Assembly: GCA_025667525.1 (NCBI GenBank)
Contig: JANFOE010002230.1
Span: forward strand, 37,477 to 101,476
Length of the DNA: 64,000 bases
Direction of reading: 5' to 3'
Source: Glebionis coronaria
Lineage: Eukaryota; Streptophyta; Magnoliopsida; Asterales; Asteraceae
Under the pieces are notes generated by a model. It did not search any database, had not been told where the DNA came from, and was given only the letters and a program-made list of their open reading frames with translations. The first letter of the stretch is position 1, and each line of letters starts with the position of its first letter. Made by a program: the position numbers and the translations under genes. Positions 33,504 through 47,353 of this stretch are shown one piece after another.

Positions 33504-36500
33504 TGATGAGATGGCATTTATACATGATCTCATCGTTCTTTTCGGGCTTTAAATGCATAAAAATGTCATAAAATACCATATATATGCTTGTGTTTGTTTA
33601 CTTGTGTATTTTAGGTATGGATATCGTGAAAAAGACAAAAGATCACAAGTTACAAGGAAAAAACAGAGACGAGAAACGAAGCCGTACAAAGAACCGGGCC
33701 CTAATCATGGAATTCTCAACAAATACCCTTGAAGACTTGAAGACAAACAAGATTGATGCTCATTCATTGAAGAAATGACACTTAAAACCCTTGTATATTA
33801 ATAATTACAAGTTTGGTCCCTTAAGTTTGTCAAAATTACACAAAAGGTCCCTCAACTTTGAAGAAATGGCAAGATTAGTCCCTCAACAATTTCAAATTGT
33901 CAAATATGGTCCCTCATCAAGCCAAAGATACATTGAAGACCTTTGAAGATCAACAATGTCCAAGATCAGCCCTTGAATTATCCAAAAATGTCAAAAATAA
34001 CCCTTGATAACCTTTTTCCAAAGTTTGGTGCCAAAAGTGACAAATGGTGAAAGATATTATAAAGGGAAATACGTTTTGTAGGCTGAAAGATCTTGTTTAC
34101 CAAAAATACCAAAGAACAAGGACTGAAAGTGTGCATATGAAACATTTAAACACAAAATGCGCCAAACACACACTTTTCCCCCAAAATCGGATCAAACACT
34201 TCACTGTTTACCATTCTTCATCCCCAGATTTTACTCCACTTAAACTTAAGGTAAAAATCAATTACCTTTGCACATGTGTGATTCACACATGCAGAAACCT
34301 ATCCCATCCTTAAAACCCTTAATCCCACTCACTATGGACCCCACCCCCAATTCCCGTTTAACCAATCACATGACACCTTGGCCTCCAAGTTATCTGACAT
34401 GGCAAAATCAACAGCTAAGAGTCCTTGCTTCATTCCAAAGCTAAAATGAACAGCCAAGATCACTTTGGACAGCTCAAATGAAGAAAATGTCTAGAAGACC
34501 AAGGGCATTATAGAGAAATCACTTCTAGGGTTTGTGAATAGTGTTTAGCCAGGCATTTGCCTATAAAAGGAGACCTCAACATGTGAGAGTCCCTTGGTTC
34601 CAGTTTTAGGCTATCAATCTTTGTAATTCCTTTTTAAGTAATAAAATTTTGATTTTCTGAATCTTGAGAAATCTTGTTCTTGTTTATTAAAAGTTGGTGT
34701 TGGAATAGCCTAATTCTGAGTTCCATTTATATGATTGAAGGTTTTTGAGGCAAGGTTTTAGTTGATAAAGCTTGGGTTTCAAAAATCAGAAAGTGCTTGT
34801 TTATTTGATCTCACCTTATTATTTGTTCATCTTAGCAGCATTGGAAGCTGGTACTTGTTTTGCTAGTACATCAGCTCAAACAATCCAGGGCCTGGATGTA
34901 GGTCTTGGAGGTTTGCACCTTCTTCCCTTTTTATTTTCTCTTTAAGTTTCTGATTATTTGTGATTTTTGTGGATTATTGCTTGAATTGTGTTATTGTGGG
35001 TGATTATTGTTGATTTGGCTTGGTTTGATGTTATTGAGGTGTTACTGATCTGATTTGTGGATTGAATCTTCATAAGCCTTTGAAAATTTGTGAAATCAAG
35101 TTTTAAAAGGGTGTTTGGGATTCCTGCATAAGTTGGATTTGAGGCTTGTTAAGTGCTTGTGTGTTGTATGCAAGTATTGGTATCTGATATTTGGGTGCAT
35201 ATGTTTATCTGTTTGCAGGTTTTGAGGCTTTGAACTCATTGATTCATAGATTGGCTATAAAATCTTCATAACTTGGTAAAATTGGCTAGGATTTTGAGGA
35301 CACCTAGATCTAAGCATAGGTTAAGGGTAACAAGTGCTAAATCATAGTTAATCACACTAGGGTAGAAGGATTTGAGGCTTGAAATTGGATCAAGTGTCAA
35401 GTATATCAGCAAACTGTTTCTGCATATTGTTTATAGTTCATCAGTAACTTCGAGTGCTTTGATCTTGTTGATTTCTTTGATTCAGTGTTTGATTCTTGTT
35501 GCTTTGTGTTTATTGTTAGTTTATATAGCTTGTGTATGCATCTGGTTAAGTTTGGTTGGCTTATTTTGCTTAAATCTGCTTATTAAGTGCTAAACTGCTT
35601 ATTTGCATATCTGGTGCTTATCTGTGGACTGTTTGGCTTATTGTGGCTTATTGTGTGGATCATTTTGTGATTTTATTGTTGCTATTGACTCCTTGTGGTT
35701 CACTGATCACAAGGGTGCCTTTGTTTCCAATTGAATCAAACCAGAACTCTCAAATAAGCTTGGTCAATTAGTCAAAGCAGTGGGAACTCCTTTCCCCTGC
35801 TGGTTGCCACTGATAGTGCAATTTTGGTGTCAGCTTATCAATAAGCTATAATAGCTTATTTTAACCAGCAACAACTTTGTTTTTGTAATAGGTGCTTATA
35901 TTTTGACCCATTTGTTCATCCTGGAGCATTTGGGTGGTTGACTTTTAGGTTTGACTAGAAAACCAACTCTTTTGTCTTTTACATAAGTTCATTTGTGCTT
36001 ATTCTGGCTTATTGGTTATGCTTATTGGATTTTTGTTGATTGATATTGCTTATTGAGTCCATTTGAAAGCTTTTGCAAGTTGAATCAGCTTCTGAGGTGC
36101 ATTATTTCTCAAAAACGACTATTTTGTCGTTTTGTGGATTTTTGCTTTTCTATTTTCTGGCTTATTGAGTGTGCTTATTGGAAATTTCTTTTGACAGATC
36201 TCTTAAGCATCCTAAAAGAGGGTTGTGTGTCAAGTTAGAGCTTATGGCATTAGCTTATGGCTTAATGGGCTGAAAAGCCCAATAAGAATAAGCTTTGTGT
36301 TCAATAAGCTGTGATAAGCACATTTTCAGCTTTTGGGCCTTTAGAGTTTTGTTCTTAGAATTAAATTTTAAGTCAGATAGGGCTTTTCCAAGTCAATTGG
36401 GCCAAGTTTGACTTTTTGGGCCCAAAAGCCCATTTAGGTTGACTGTTTTTGGATTTGGCCCATTTGAGGGCCCATTAGGGGTATTTTGGTAATTTCACAT

Positions 36501-37262
36501 TGATTTTCTGACTATTTAGGTTAAAATAAACTAGTTTGCAAGTTTTTAGAATTTTTTATAATTTTTGGATTTTTAATATTATTTTATTATTATTTTTAAA
36601 ATTTCACTTTTTCCAACTTTTTGCATTTTTCTTAGGTTAAATACATTAAAATAGGAATTTAGCAACTTTTAGAATCATTTTATCACTTTTAGATTAATTT
36701 TTATAATTATTTTAAGTTTTAATAGTTTTTAAATCATTTTAAATAGTTTTTATTAGTTTTAAAATTTCTAAAAATAGTTTTTAATCATTTTAGGTCATTT
36801 TTGAGTTTTATCAATTGAAAAAATCTTTATTTGGGTTTTTTGATAATTTATTTGATTTTTAGGCTTTAATTAGCATTTAAAAATTGAATATTTAATTATT
36901 TAAAAGGTTTGAAAAAGTTTTGATCATTGGTAAACTCTTAGTTCATTATTTTTGATTTTTTGTGAATTTTTGGTATTTTTTAGAATTTATTTTTATTTTT
37001 GTGGTTTTTAAGGTTCTACGTTTTAACTTTCTAGTAGTGATTTTGTGTTAATTTTTATTTTTACGTCTTCGTCATTTTCTCTTCTAATCCCCTTCTAAAC
37101 CAAATATTAATCTCAAATCTTGTACATCTTAGTCACACACATATACCTCCTTGGGAAACGAATTTCATTGGGTCATTAACACTTGATTTTTCCTAAAGTC
37201 ATTTGTTCGATACTTACCGCTTTTACGCCTTTTTCCTAAAAGGTGTATTTTTACCACAATCA
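33504..37262 (+). repeat. LTR 2 (middle LTR) of element B (3759 bp)
   Basis: Same ends as LTR 1. It lacks one 12-bp TTATTATTATTT-type unit present in LTR 1 and LTR 3 near 14470 and 46665, and has other small differences. It is preceded directly by a polypurine tract and followed by a primer site, so it serves as 3' LTR of unit 1 and 5' LTR of unit 2. Confidence 0.93.
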
Positions 37263-37265
37263 CTT

Positions 37266-38009
37266 TGGCGCCGCTGCCGGGGAGGTGTGTCGTGATTAAT
37301 TTGCATTGTTGTTTTTAATATTAACCATATAGTATTTGTATTAGTAGAACTCTACTAATACGTATTATCGGTTTTCTTGGTTTTTCTTGTACAAATATTA
37401 TTACTATATTGTATTAAGTATCACAATAAATTCACAATATCTCCAAAAGTGTGAAAACACAACCTTAATTGGGATTTGATCTCCTAATTATTGTATTCGA
37501 ATCTCAAACAAAAAGAAAAGGCAAAAAAAGATAAATACTTTCGTGAAGCTCGATTTTGAAAGATACAAACTATAAGGTGGGTATAAGGCGGGTATTATAA
37601 AATATACCCTAAGGAAAAAGGCTCTTAAGTGCTTCGCGCCGCCTTGTTTCCCCGCTTGCTTGTGAGTATTTTGAGATTGAAGGCTAATCGAGGGTTTTGC
37701 CGCCCAAAGTATTATTACGTATACTATATTTGCTTGGTTTTCTTTGTGATTAAACCCTCTTGAACAATTTGGTTTTCACCAAAGTTCTAAAGTCATTCGA
37801 AGGCGTTCACTCCACGTGATCGTTTTCATTCCTTTGAGGCTTCTTTAATCAAGAGTTTGATTCGAGGAGAGATTTTGTTGATTGTTGTCTACGAAGATAC
37901 ACCAAAATCCAAAAAATTAAATATCATCAAAAACACAAAAAAAAATTGAAAATTCACAAAACACCCAAAAAGAATCTTCTTTGCTCACCTCCCATTCTTC
38001 GTGAAGTTT
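37266..38009 (+). other. Primer-binding site (37266-37283) and 5' leader of B unit 2
   Basis: The primer word is the same as in unit 1 (tRNA-Asp type), followed by a near-identical noncoding leader. Confidence 0.85.
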
Positions 38010-41000
38010 ATGATCACTCGTAATCAAGCAAAACGAGCTCGTAAACGACTTCAAAAGCAAGCCAATCAAGAGACGTTGATTGTTGAAGAACCTCCAATTG
38101 TTGAACCTATTGTAGAACAAGAAGTCGTCATGGCTAATCGTACTATGATGGAGTTGCTACAAGCACCCACCGAGGGTTTTGGAGAGGCTATTGTGATTCC
38201 TGCCATCCTTGGGGAGAATTTCGAGATTAAGACGGGTTTAATGTCGATGTTGCAAGCAAATAAGTTTAGAGGTCATGAGAAAGACAACCCGCATTACCAT
38301 ATTAGGAATTTCAACCGTCTCACCGCCACTAGCATATTTAAGGATGTTCCACATGACGCCATTAAGATGATGTTGTTTCCATACTCGTTGGATGGTCCCG
38401 CTAAAATTTGGCTCGAGAAAGAACCGCCAAATTCGATTTTGACATGGGCCGATCTCGTTTCTAAGTTTGTGAACAAGTTTTTTCCACCATCTAAAACAAC
38501 ACACTTGAAAAATGAGATTTCACGATTTGTGCAAAGAAATAATGAAAGTTTTTCAATGGCATGGGAATGATTTAAAGAGATGTTACATGAATGTCCACAC
38601 CATGATTTTACGGAATTGCATCAAGTGGATACTTTTTATAATGGGCTTAATGATCATGAACGAGATTATTTGAATGCCGTCGCGGGTGGTAATTTTTTGT
38701 GCAAGACGACAAATGAGGCTTTACAAATCATTGAAAATAGATCTAAGGTTTATAACCCTCGTAACACACCGAGTGTTGCCAATATGGGTTCGTCATCTTC
38801 GTCACAATCATCTCGTAGCATTAATGCCTTACATGATGAAGCTAATGAGGAAAATCGGTTTTTTGATAGATTTGCTAATCTAATGTCCCATTGGAAGGCT
38901 CAAGAAGCTTCCAATTCCGCTTCGGTTAAAGCGGTTGCTAAGAGTTGTTTATCTTGTGGGGGAGCTCATGATCTTTCCGAGTGCATTACCGCGGATGGTA
39001 ACACTTCGAGTACTTATGTAGCAACGGGAACTTACAACCAAAACGGCCAAGGTTCCCGCCAAAATCAAGCTCCACCAAACCCAAATGTTAACAATTATCG
39101 AAACAACAACCAAGGTAATTACCAAGGCAATACACGCAATTACAACAAAGGGAATTATCAAAGTGGGAATGGACAAATTTCTAATCAAAACCAAAACCGT
39201 GACTTTCAAAACACTACACAAGGTTTTCAAAATGCTCACACTAAAAATTTGCAAGGAGAATTTTTGGATTATGCAAAAGCAAATGATGCTAAATTTGATA
39301 ATATGCAACGTGAGATGATTAGCTTAAGATCCGAGTTGAAAAACGAGCTAAAAAATGAACTTGCTAATGAACTTAAAACTCATGCAAACAAAATGGAAGG
39401 AAATGTCCAACGTCTTCAACAAAATCAACAAAAGATGGAATTAGGACAACATGAGATTAAGCAAGAGTTATTAAAAGCGGATGCTAGGCAATCAAAATTT
39501 GAGGACCGAATGGCTAAGATGTTTGAAGCAATCATGTGTAAACCCTCTTCCTCGGGTGGTCTTCCTAGTGATACTATTAACAACCCGAGGGGAGAAATGA
39601 AGGTTATTACTACACGAAGTGGTAAAACTCTCAAGGAACCAATCTCTCGTCCAAGTACTTCTACGGAGAAGGAAATCGAGAAAGAACCCAAGGTGATAGT
39701 CGAAAAGGAGCACATTACAATCCCACGAAGTACCGCTCATGCCACACCTACGGTTGAACCAATACCAATTGTGGAACCCGAGTTTCCAAGACCATTGCCT
39801 AATGACCAACCCACACCACCTTTACCCTACCCTTCGAGACGAAACAAAGAGAAAGCACAAGAACGGAACAATTATCAATTTGAGCTATTTATGAAAATGT
39901 TTCGTGATATGTATTTTAATATAAGTTTTGCCGACGCTCTTATCATGATGCCTCGATTCGCCGCAAACTTCAAAAGTATGCTAAACAACAAAGAGAAGTT
40001 ACAACAATCGTCTAGTTGTTCATCGGTTTTTCTTAGCCGCATACCACAAAATGTCGGTGATCCCGGTAAATTTTTGATTCCGTGTGCTATTCAAGATATG
40101 GAGGAATGCTACGCCTTGGCCGATCTTGGTGCTAGTATTAATTTAATGCCTCTCGAGATTTTCAAATCGCTTTCACTTCCGGCTCTTACTCCTTCGAACA
40201 TGTCTATCGAGATGGCCGATCATTCTATGATTTTAGCATGTGGAGTAGCCGAGGACGTTTTCGTTAAAGTCGGAAAGTTTTACTATCCCGTTGACTTTAT
40301 CGTTGTAGACATTCCTATCGATCGAAAAGTTCCTCTCATTTTGGGTCGTTCATTTTTGGATACATCAAGAGCACTTATCGATGTTCATGCTCGAAAAATC
40401 ACCCTTCGTTTCAATGAGGAAGAACTTGTCATCAATGCAACACAAAACTCCAATCTTTCTCATGTCTATTCTATTGCAACTTTAAACCATGGTTATTCGA
40501 CCAATGTCGTTTGCAAAGAAATTTCACCAAGAGTTTTAGGAAATGTCGCCAAAAACAATTTACCATTTCCTCCGCCGGTGGAGGTTATGAGTGTAAAACC
40601 TACAAAGAAGAAACCGTCAATACTTGAATCGAAAAATCCTTCACCTCACCTCGAACATTCATTCTTGAAAAGTGTTGATAAGTTGCCGGTTTCTACGGAA
40701 GATCTTTCGGATGATGAATATGTAGACCCCGATGGGGGAGTTTTCTTCGTCGATAAACGTTTTGAGAACTTGCCACCACCAAAACCAAAACGGTTTACAA
40801 ATGTGAGAATTTTTAGTGTGACTAACATCGTCTTAGAAACACCGAATATTTTCGACATAATCAAAAAGGGTTTTCATAAGGATAAAAAAGGAAAAGATCT
40901 TAAATGTGATTTAATTGATTTTTCTACAAATCTAACTCCGTCATCACCACGTGATTTGAGTGCTACAAGCTCGTCTACTTCTTTTGACGATGCTTTGTGT

Positions 41001-41324
41001 GGTTCTAGTATGGGGGAAGCCCCTTATGTTCCCTCATCCTTGTCCACCGAGGACGAGATATTCGATCCCGGAATTTCCTGTAAAGGGAAATCTCGGTCTT
41101 CCACCGATGCAATAAATGGAAACTATATCTATTTGCTTGGTGCGAGTCTACCTCGAGTAGCTCAAAAGTTTGTCTTACCAATTGTCCCACCCTTCTACTT
41201 CTCATCTCTTTTCTTCAAACTCTTTGAGTTTATGGCACATGTTGAAGTGGCGTTGAATTGTTTTTCCAATGAAAACGAGAACGCCATTTTCGATCCCGGT
41301 ATTTTGCATCATTTAAGGACTTAG
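38010..41324 (+). pseudogene. Gag-protease protein of B unit 2, one premature stop
   Basis: Near-identical to 15910-19224. After AWE, within Gag, TGA at 38568-38570 replaces the CGA of unit 1; the preceding codon also changed (GGA to GAA). The frame reopens at once and stays open for 914 codons to the same natural end at 41324. About a dozen amino-acid differences separate the two copies, for example NAVAGG for NAAAGG, AEDVFVK for AEDFFVK and FADAL for FVDAL. Zinc knuckle, protease motif [10 protein letters not shown] and the C-terminal extension are all present. With one stop it cannot make full Gag-protease. Confidence 0.9.
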
Positions 41325-43580
41325 TCCTTTATACCGGTTGCTTTTTGGGCCTTGTTTATCATGTAAGCCCCACCAAAAATTGACCATACCATGATTTTCC
41401 CTAAATGTTCACATTTTAAGAGGATCGAGTCGAGCTCATGACTCGGTGATCAAAAACGAGGTGCCTCGTGGGGGAGATCCCATGCTTATCTTTTATGCTC
41501 ACTATTCACTAATAAGGGGACTTGTACCCTTTCAACTCGTTGTCTCGTGGTTGTTTGTGATTGTGTTATCTAGATTATCATCATCATCTACGTATGAAGA
41601 CTCTCGTGTTCGTTTACGTGAGCCTCCATCGTTCGTTTGAAGAAGTTTTTCACGATTCCATGACATATCCTTTATTGTTCTAACAATTATCTTTTAGCAT
41701 ACTTAATAAACGGCTTAAGATATATTGTTGATCACCCTTTCCATGCTAGATCCTAAGCATTCGATTCTTCGTCTCTAGTATGGGGGTGCTCCACCTTTAG
41801 ACTCGAAACATTGAGGACAATGTTTACTTTTAGTATGGGGGGGTGAATAGGTACTTGCTTTGCTACACCCTCACGCTTTCCAATTTTCAATGTTTTGTTT
41901 TGCTAATAAGGCTAAAAATGGCCAAAATTTTAAATTTTTCTTAGTTTTCATAAGTGTTTTTAAGACATGAATGTATATTTTCCGTTGGGTAGAATAAGAG
42001 TTAATTTTTGACTTGATGGGCATTTGGAGCCATTTACATTCCTTAACCCGCTCAATTCAAGTTTTGCTAGACTTTTATATAGGGAGCTTTAAAACGCGAA
42101 AGTCTTAATTCATTCGGGTTAAGAACAAGAACTTTTCGCAAGTTCCTATAATTGATTCTAGAAAGTCACTTATCAAGGGAACTTTAAAACGCATTCTCTA
42201 AACTTGAAAAAGTCCAAGAAAGTGCAAGATCCTATAGGTGGCTTGAAAACCCAAAACTTTGATTTGATATAGTCTTAATGAAAGCTAATCCAAATTTGGC
42301 TTAATTTTGACTTGCATGGCTAAGTATTCACGAGTCTCTTTAATTAGAGGTCTTTATATAGTGAAGAACGAGAGATGATAGAGTTAGACAAGTGATCATG
42401 CTAAACGTAGAACATGAAAATGTTCTTTCAAAAACTCATGTGTTTTTAATTGTGGCTTTTTCTTCCCATAAGATCAATGCATTAGGAATAAATCATAATT
42501 GCAATAAGTAAGGTCGTACGATTTGAAAGGTTACTTAGCCTCTAGCGCAAGATCGTTTAAAAGTTTCTCGGGGTTGAATAGAGTTCATAGCCAAGGCATA
42601 ACTTATTGAAGCGGGACGCGAAGATTGGCGATCATCCAAAAAGGCCCTAACAAGGCATGAGGAGCTCTATTTTTGCTAAAGATCCAAAGATGATGTGAAG
42701 TATCATTATTCCTAAATCAATATGAAGGATCGAGACACACGACGAGAAGCTATTACTCCCCTAAAGAATGGAGAAAGTCTATCCAAAAAGACCCTAACAA
42801 GGTATGAGGATAAATATATCAAAGTCCGAAAAGGAGGCGGATCGTTGTATATCAAAATCCAAAGTAAAGATTGAAGAAAAATGATGAAGTCGTGGTCCAA
42901 TATGAAGAATCTCTCAAAAACGTCAAGTGAAGAAATTCCAAATATATGAAGAGAAGACCATAATTTCAAGAACGTCTTCCCAAGATTTGAAGTATGGAGT
43001 ACATGCCAAATATCGGTCCGAGAAAGGTCTCAAATCGTGAAACGAGTTATGCCAAGATATGAACTTAAGGAGATACACGAGAAGCCGTTTTAAAAGATTT
43101 TGTCCTTCGGCTAACTATTGATCAAATCGTGCTACTTTGCTTTCGGACTAATAACTACTTAAATAAGTCAATATGAATCACTTGTGATCCATGACAAATA
43201 GATAAAAAATGCTAGTAACCCATTTCCTTTTATAATAACTAGGATTGCGGGGAGAAAAAGTATTACATAATTTGGACGTATGAGTAGTGTTAGCATTGTG
43301 ACTTGTACCAACAATGATCTTGTTTTTGCACTTAGCATGGAATGTATGACAATCAAGGATGACGAAGTTTACTCTAAGGGACATTTACTTGTTTCTATTC
43401 TTTGACCCTAAAAGTCACTTTTTGTGATGAAAATCATATGTTATGTCATTACACATCATCATAGTATGTTGCAAGTCTTTTACTCTTCAAATAAAGGTAA
43501 ATAAAATTGAACTTTGGTGATGCTTAGATACTTTATTCTAGCATTGCGTGAGGGCACGACAATGGCTTAGTATGGGGGAG
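41325..43580 (+). other. 3' noncoding region of B unit 2 (uninterrupted)
   Basis: No gene. Contains polypurine-like words near 41777 and 41833, the intact AAACATTG-AGGA-CAATGTTT hairpin (41806-41825), the blocks shared with element A (about 42055-42270 and 42500-42970), the empty integration site of element C near 42379, and the polypurine tract (43569-43580). Confidence 0.8.
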
Positions 43581-46500
43581 TGATGAGATGGCATTTATAC
43601 ATGATCTCATCGTTCTTTTCGGGCTTTAAATGCATAAAAATGTCATAAAATACCATATATATGCTTGTGTTTGTTTACTTGTGTATTTTAGGTATAGATA
43701 TCATGAAAAAGACAAAAGATCACAAGTTACAAGGAAAAAACGGACACGAGAAACGAAGCCGTACAAAGAACCGGGCACTAATCATGGAATTCTCAACAAA
43801 TACCCTTGAAGACTTGAAGACAAACAAGATTGATCCTTATTCATTGAAGAAATGACACTTAAAACCCTTGTATATTAATAATTACAAGTTTGGTCCCTTA
43901 AGTTTGTCAAAATTACACAAAAGGTCCCTCAACTTTGAAGAAATGGCAAGATTAGTCCCTCAACAATTTCAAATTGTCAAATATGGTCCCTCATCAAGCC
44001 AAAGATACATTAAAGACCTTTGAAGATCAACAATGTCCAAGATCAGCCCTTGAATTATCCAAAAATGTCAAAAATAACCCTTGATAACCTTTTTCCAAAG
44101 TTTGGTGCCAAAAGTGACAAATGGTGAAAGATATTATAAAGGGAAATACGTTTTGTAGGCTGAAAGATCTTGTTTACCAAAAATACCAAAGAACAAGGAC
44201 TGAAAGTGTGCATATGAAACATTTAAACACAAAATGCGCCAAACACACACTTTTCCCCCAAAATCGGATCAAACACTTCACTGTTTACCATTCTTCACCC
44301 CCAGATTTTACTCCACTTAAATTTAAGGTAAAAATCAATTACCTTTGCACATGTGTGATTCACACATACAGAAACCTATCCCAACCTTAAAACCCTTAAT
44401 CCCACTCACTATGGACCCCACCCCCAATTCCCGTTTAACCAATCACATGACACCTTGGCCTCCAAGTTATCTGACATGGCAAAATCAACAGCTAAGAGTC
44501 CTTGCTTCATTCCAAAGCTAAAATGAACAGCCAAGATCACTTTGGACAGCTCAAATGAAGAAAACGTCTAGAAGACCAAGGGCATTATAGAGAAATCACT
44601 TCTAGGGTTTGTGAATAGTGTTTAGCCAGGCATTTGCCTATAAAAGGAGACCTCAACATGTGAGAGTCCCTTGGTTCCAGTTTTAGGCTATCAATCTTTG
44701 TAATTCCTTTTTAAGTAATAAAATTTTGATTTTCTGAATTTTGAGAAATATTGTTCTTGTTTATTAAATGTTGGTGTTGGAATAGCCTAATTCTGAGTTC
44801 CATATATTTTGATTGAAGGTTTTTGAGGCACGGTTTTAGTTGATAAAGCTTGGGTTTCAAAAATCAGAAAGTGCTTGTTTATTTGATCTCGCCTTATTGT
44901 TTGTTCATCTTAGCAGCATTGGAAGCTGGTACTTGTTTTGCTAGTACCTCAGCTCAAACAATCCAGGGCCTGGATGTAGGTCTTGGAGGTTTGCACCTTC
45001 TTCCCTTTTTATTTTCTCTTTAAGTTTCTGATTATTTATGATTTTTGTGGATTATTGCTTGAATCTGTGTTATTGTGGGTGATTATTGTTGATTTGGCTT
45101 GGTTTGATGTGATTGAGGTGTTACTGATCTGATTTGTGGGTTGAATCTTCATAAGCCTTTGAAAATTTGTGAAATCAAGTTTTAAAAGGGTGTTTGGGAT
45201 TCCTGCATAAGTTGGATTTGAGGCTTGTTAAGTGCTTGTGTGTTGTATGCAAGTATTGGTATCTGATATTTGGGTGCATATGTTCATCTGTTTGCAGGTT
45301 TTGAGGCTTTGAACTCATTGATTCATAGATTGGCTATAAAATGTTCATAACTTGGTAAAATTGGCTAGGATTTTGAGGACACCTAGATCTAAGCATAGGT
45401 TAAGGGTAACAAGTGCTAAATCATAGTTAATCACACCAGGGTAGAAGGATTTGAGGCTTGAAATTGGATCAAGTGTCAAGTATATCAGCAAACTGTTTCT
45501 GCATATTGTTCATAGTTCATCAGTAACTTCTAGTGCTTTGATCTTGTTAATTTCTTTGATTCAGTGTTTGATTCTTGTTGCTTTGTGTTTATTGTTAGTT
45601 TATATAGCTTGTGTATGCATCTGGTTAAGTTTGGTTGGCTTATTTTGCTTAAATCTTCTTATTAAGTGCTAAACTGCTTATTTTCATATCTGGTGCTTAT
45701 CTGTGGACTTTTTGGCTTATTGTGGCTTATTGTGTGGATCATTTTGTGATTTTATTGTCGCTATTGACTCCTTGTGGTTCACTGATCACAAGGGTGCCTT
45801 TGTTTCCAATTGAATCAAACCAGAACTCTCAAATAAGCTTGGTCAATTAGTCAAAGCAGTGGGAACTCCTTTCCCCTGCTGGTTGCCACTGATAGTGCAA
45901 TTTTGGTGTCAGCTTATCAATAAGCTATAATAGCTTATTTTAACCAGCAACAACTTTGTTTTTGTAATAGGTGCTCATATTTTGACCCATTTGTTCATCC
46001 TGAAGCATTTGGGTGGTTGACTTTTAGGTTTGACTAGAAAACCAACTCTTTTGACTTTTACATAAGTTCATTTGTGCTTATTTTGGCTTATTGGTTATGC
46101 TTATTCGATTTTTGTTGATTGATATTGCTTATTGAGTCCATTTGAAAGCTTTTGCAAGTTGAATCAGCTTCTGAGGTGCATTATTTCTCAAAAACGACTA
46201 TTTTGTCGTTTTGTGGATTTTTGCTTTTCTATTTTCTGGCTTATTGAGTGTGCTTATTGGAAATATCTTTTGACAGATCTCTTAAGCATCCTAAAAGAGG
46301 GTTGTGTGTCAAGTTAGAGCTTATGGCATTAGCTTATGGCTTAATGGGCTGAAAAGCCCAATAAGAATAAGCTTTGTGTTCAATAAGCTGTGATAAGCAC
46401 ATTTTCAGCTTTTGGGCCTTTAGATTTTTGTTCTTAGAATTAAATTTTAAGTCAGATAGGGCTTTTCCAAGTCAATTGGGCCAAGTTTGACTTTTTGGGC

Positions 46501-47353
46501 CCAAAAGCCCATTTAGGTTGACTGTTTTTGGATTTGGCCCATTTGAGGGCCCATTAGGGGTATTTTGGTAATTTCACTTTGATTTTCTGATTATTTAGGT
46601 TAAAATAAACTAGTTTGCAAGTTTTTAGAATTTTTTATAATTTTTGGATTTTTAATATTATTTTATTATTATTTTATTATTATTTTTAAAATTTCACCTT
46701 TTCCAACTTTTTACATTTTTCTTAGGTTAAATACATTAAAATAGGAATTTAGCAACTTTTAGAATCATTTTATCACTTTTAGATTAATTTTTATAATTAT
46801 TTTAAGTTTTAATAGTTTTTAAATCATTTTAAATAGTTTTTATTAGTTTTAAAATTTCTAAAAATAGTTTTTAATCATTTTAGGTCATTTTTGAGTTTTA
46901 TCAATTGAAAAAATCTTTATTTGGGCTTTTTGATAATTTATTTGATTTTTAGGGCTTTAATTAGCATTTAAAAATTGAATATTTAATTATTTAAAAGGTT
47001 TGAAAAAGTTTTGATCATTGGTAAACTCTTAGTTCATTATTTTTTATTTTTGGTGAATTTTTGGTAATTTTTAGAATTTATTTTTATTTTTGTGGTTTTT
47101 AAGGTTCTACGTTTTAACTTTCTAGTAGTGATTTTGTGTTAATTTTTATTTTTACGTCTTCGTCATTTTCTCTTCTAATCCCCTTCTAAACCAAATATTA
47201 ATCTCAAATCTTGTACATCTTAGTCACACACATATACCTCCTTGGGAAACGAATTTCATTAGGTCATTAACACTTGATTTTTCCTAAAGTCAATTGTTCG
47301 ATACTTACCGCTTTTACGCCTTTTTCCTAAAAGGTGTATTTTTACCACAATCA
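43581..47353 (+). repeat. LTR 3 of element B (3773 bp)
   Basis: Same ends as LTR 1, followed directly by ATCTT, the right target-site duplication. TATA box at 44639-44646. Arrays as in LTR 1. Confidence 0.93.

Larger units (their letters stand above)
11393..47353 (+). mobile_element. Element B: tandem non-autonomous Athila-type element (LTR-internal-LTR-internal-LTR) containing element C
   Basis: Three LTRs of 3771, 3759 and 3773 bp alternate with two internal regions. Each internal region has a tRNA-Asp-type primer site, leader, gag-protease ORF, noncoding 3' region and polypurine tract. Removing element C and one ATAGA copy makes internal region 1 6317 bp, against 6318 bp for internal region 2. 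A single ATCTT duplication brackets the whole. The simplest history is one insertion followed by unequal recombination between LTRs of two copies. RT, RNase H and integrase are absent from both units. Confidence 0.93.
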
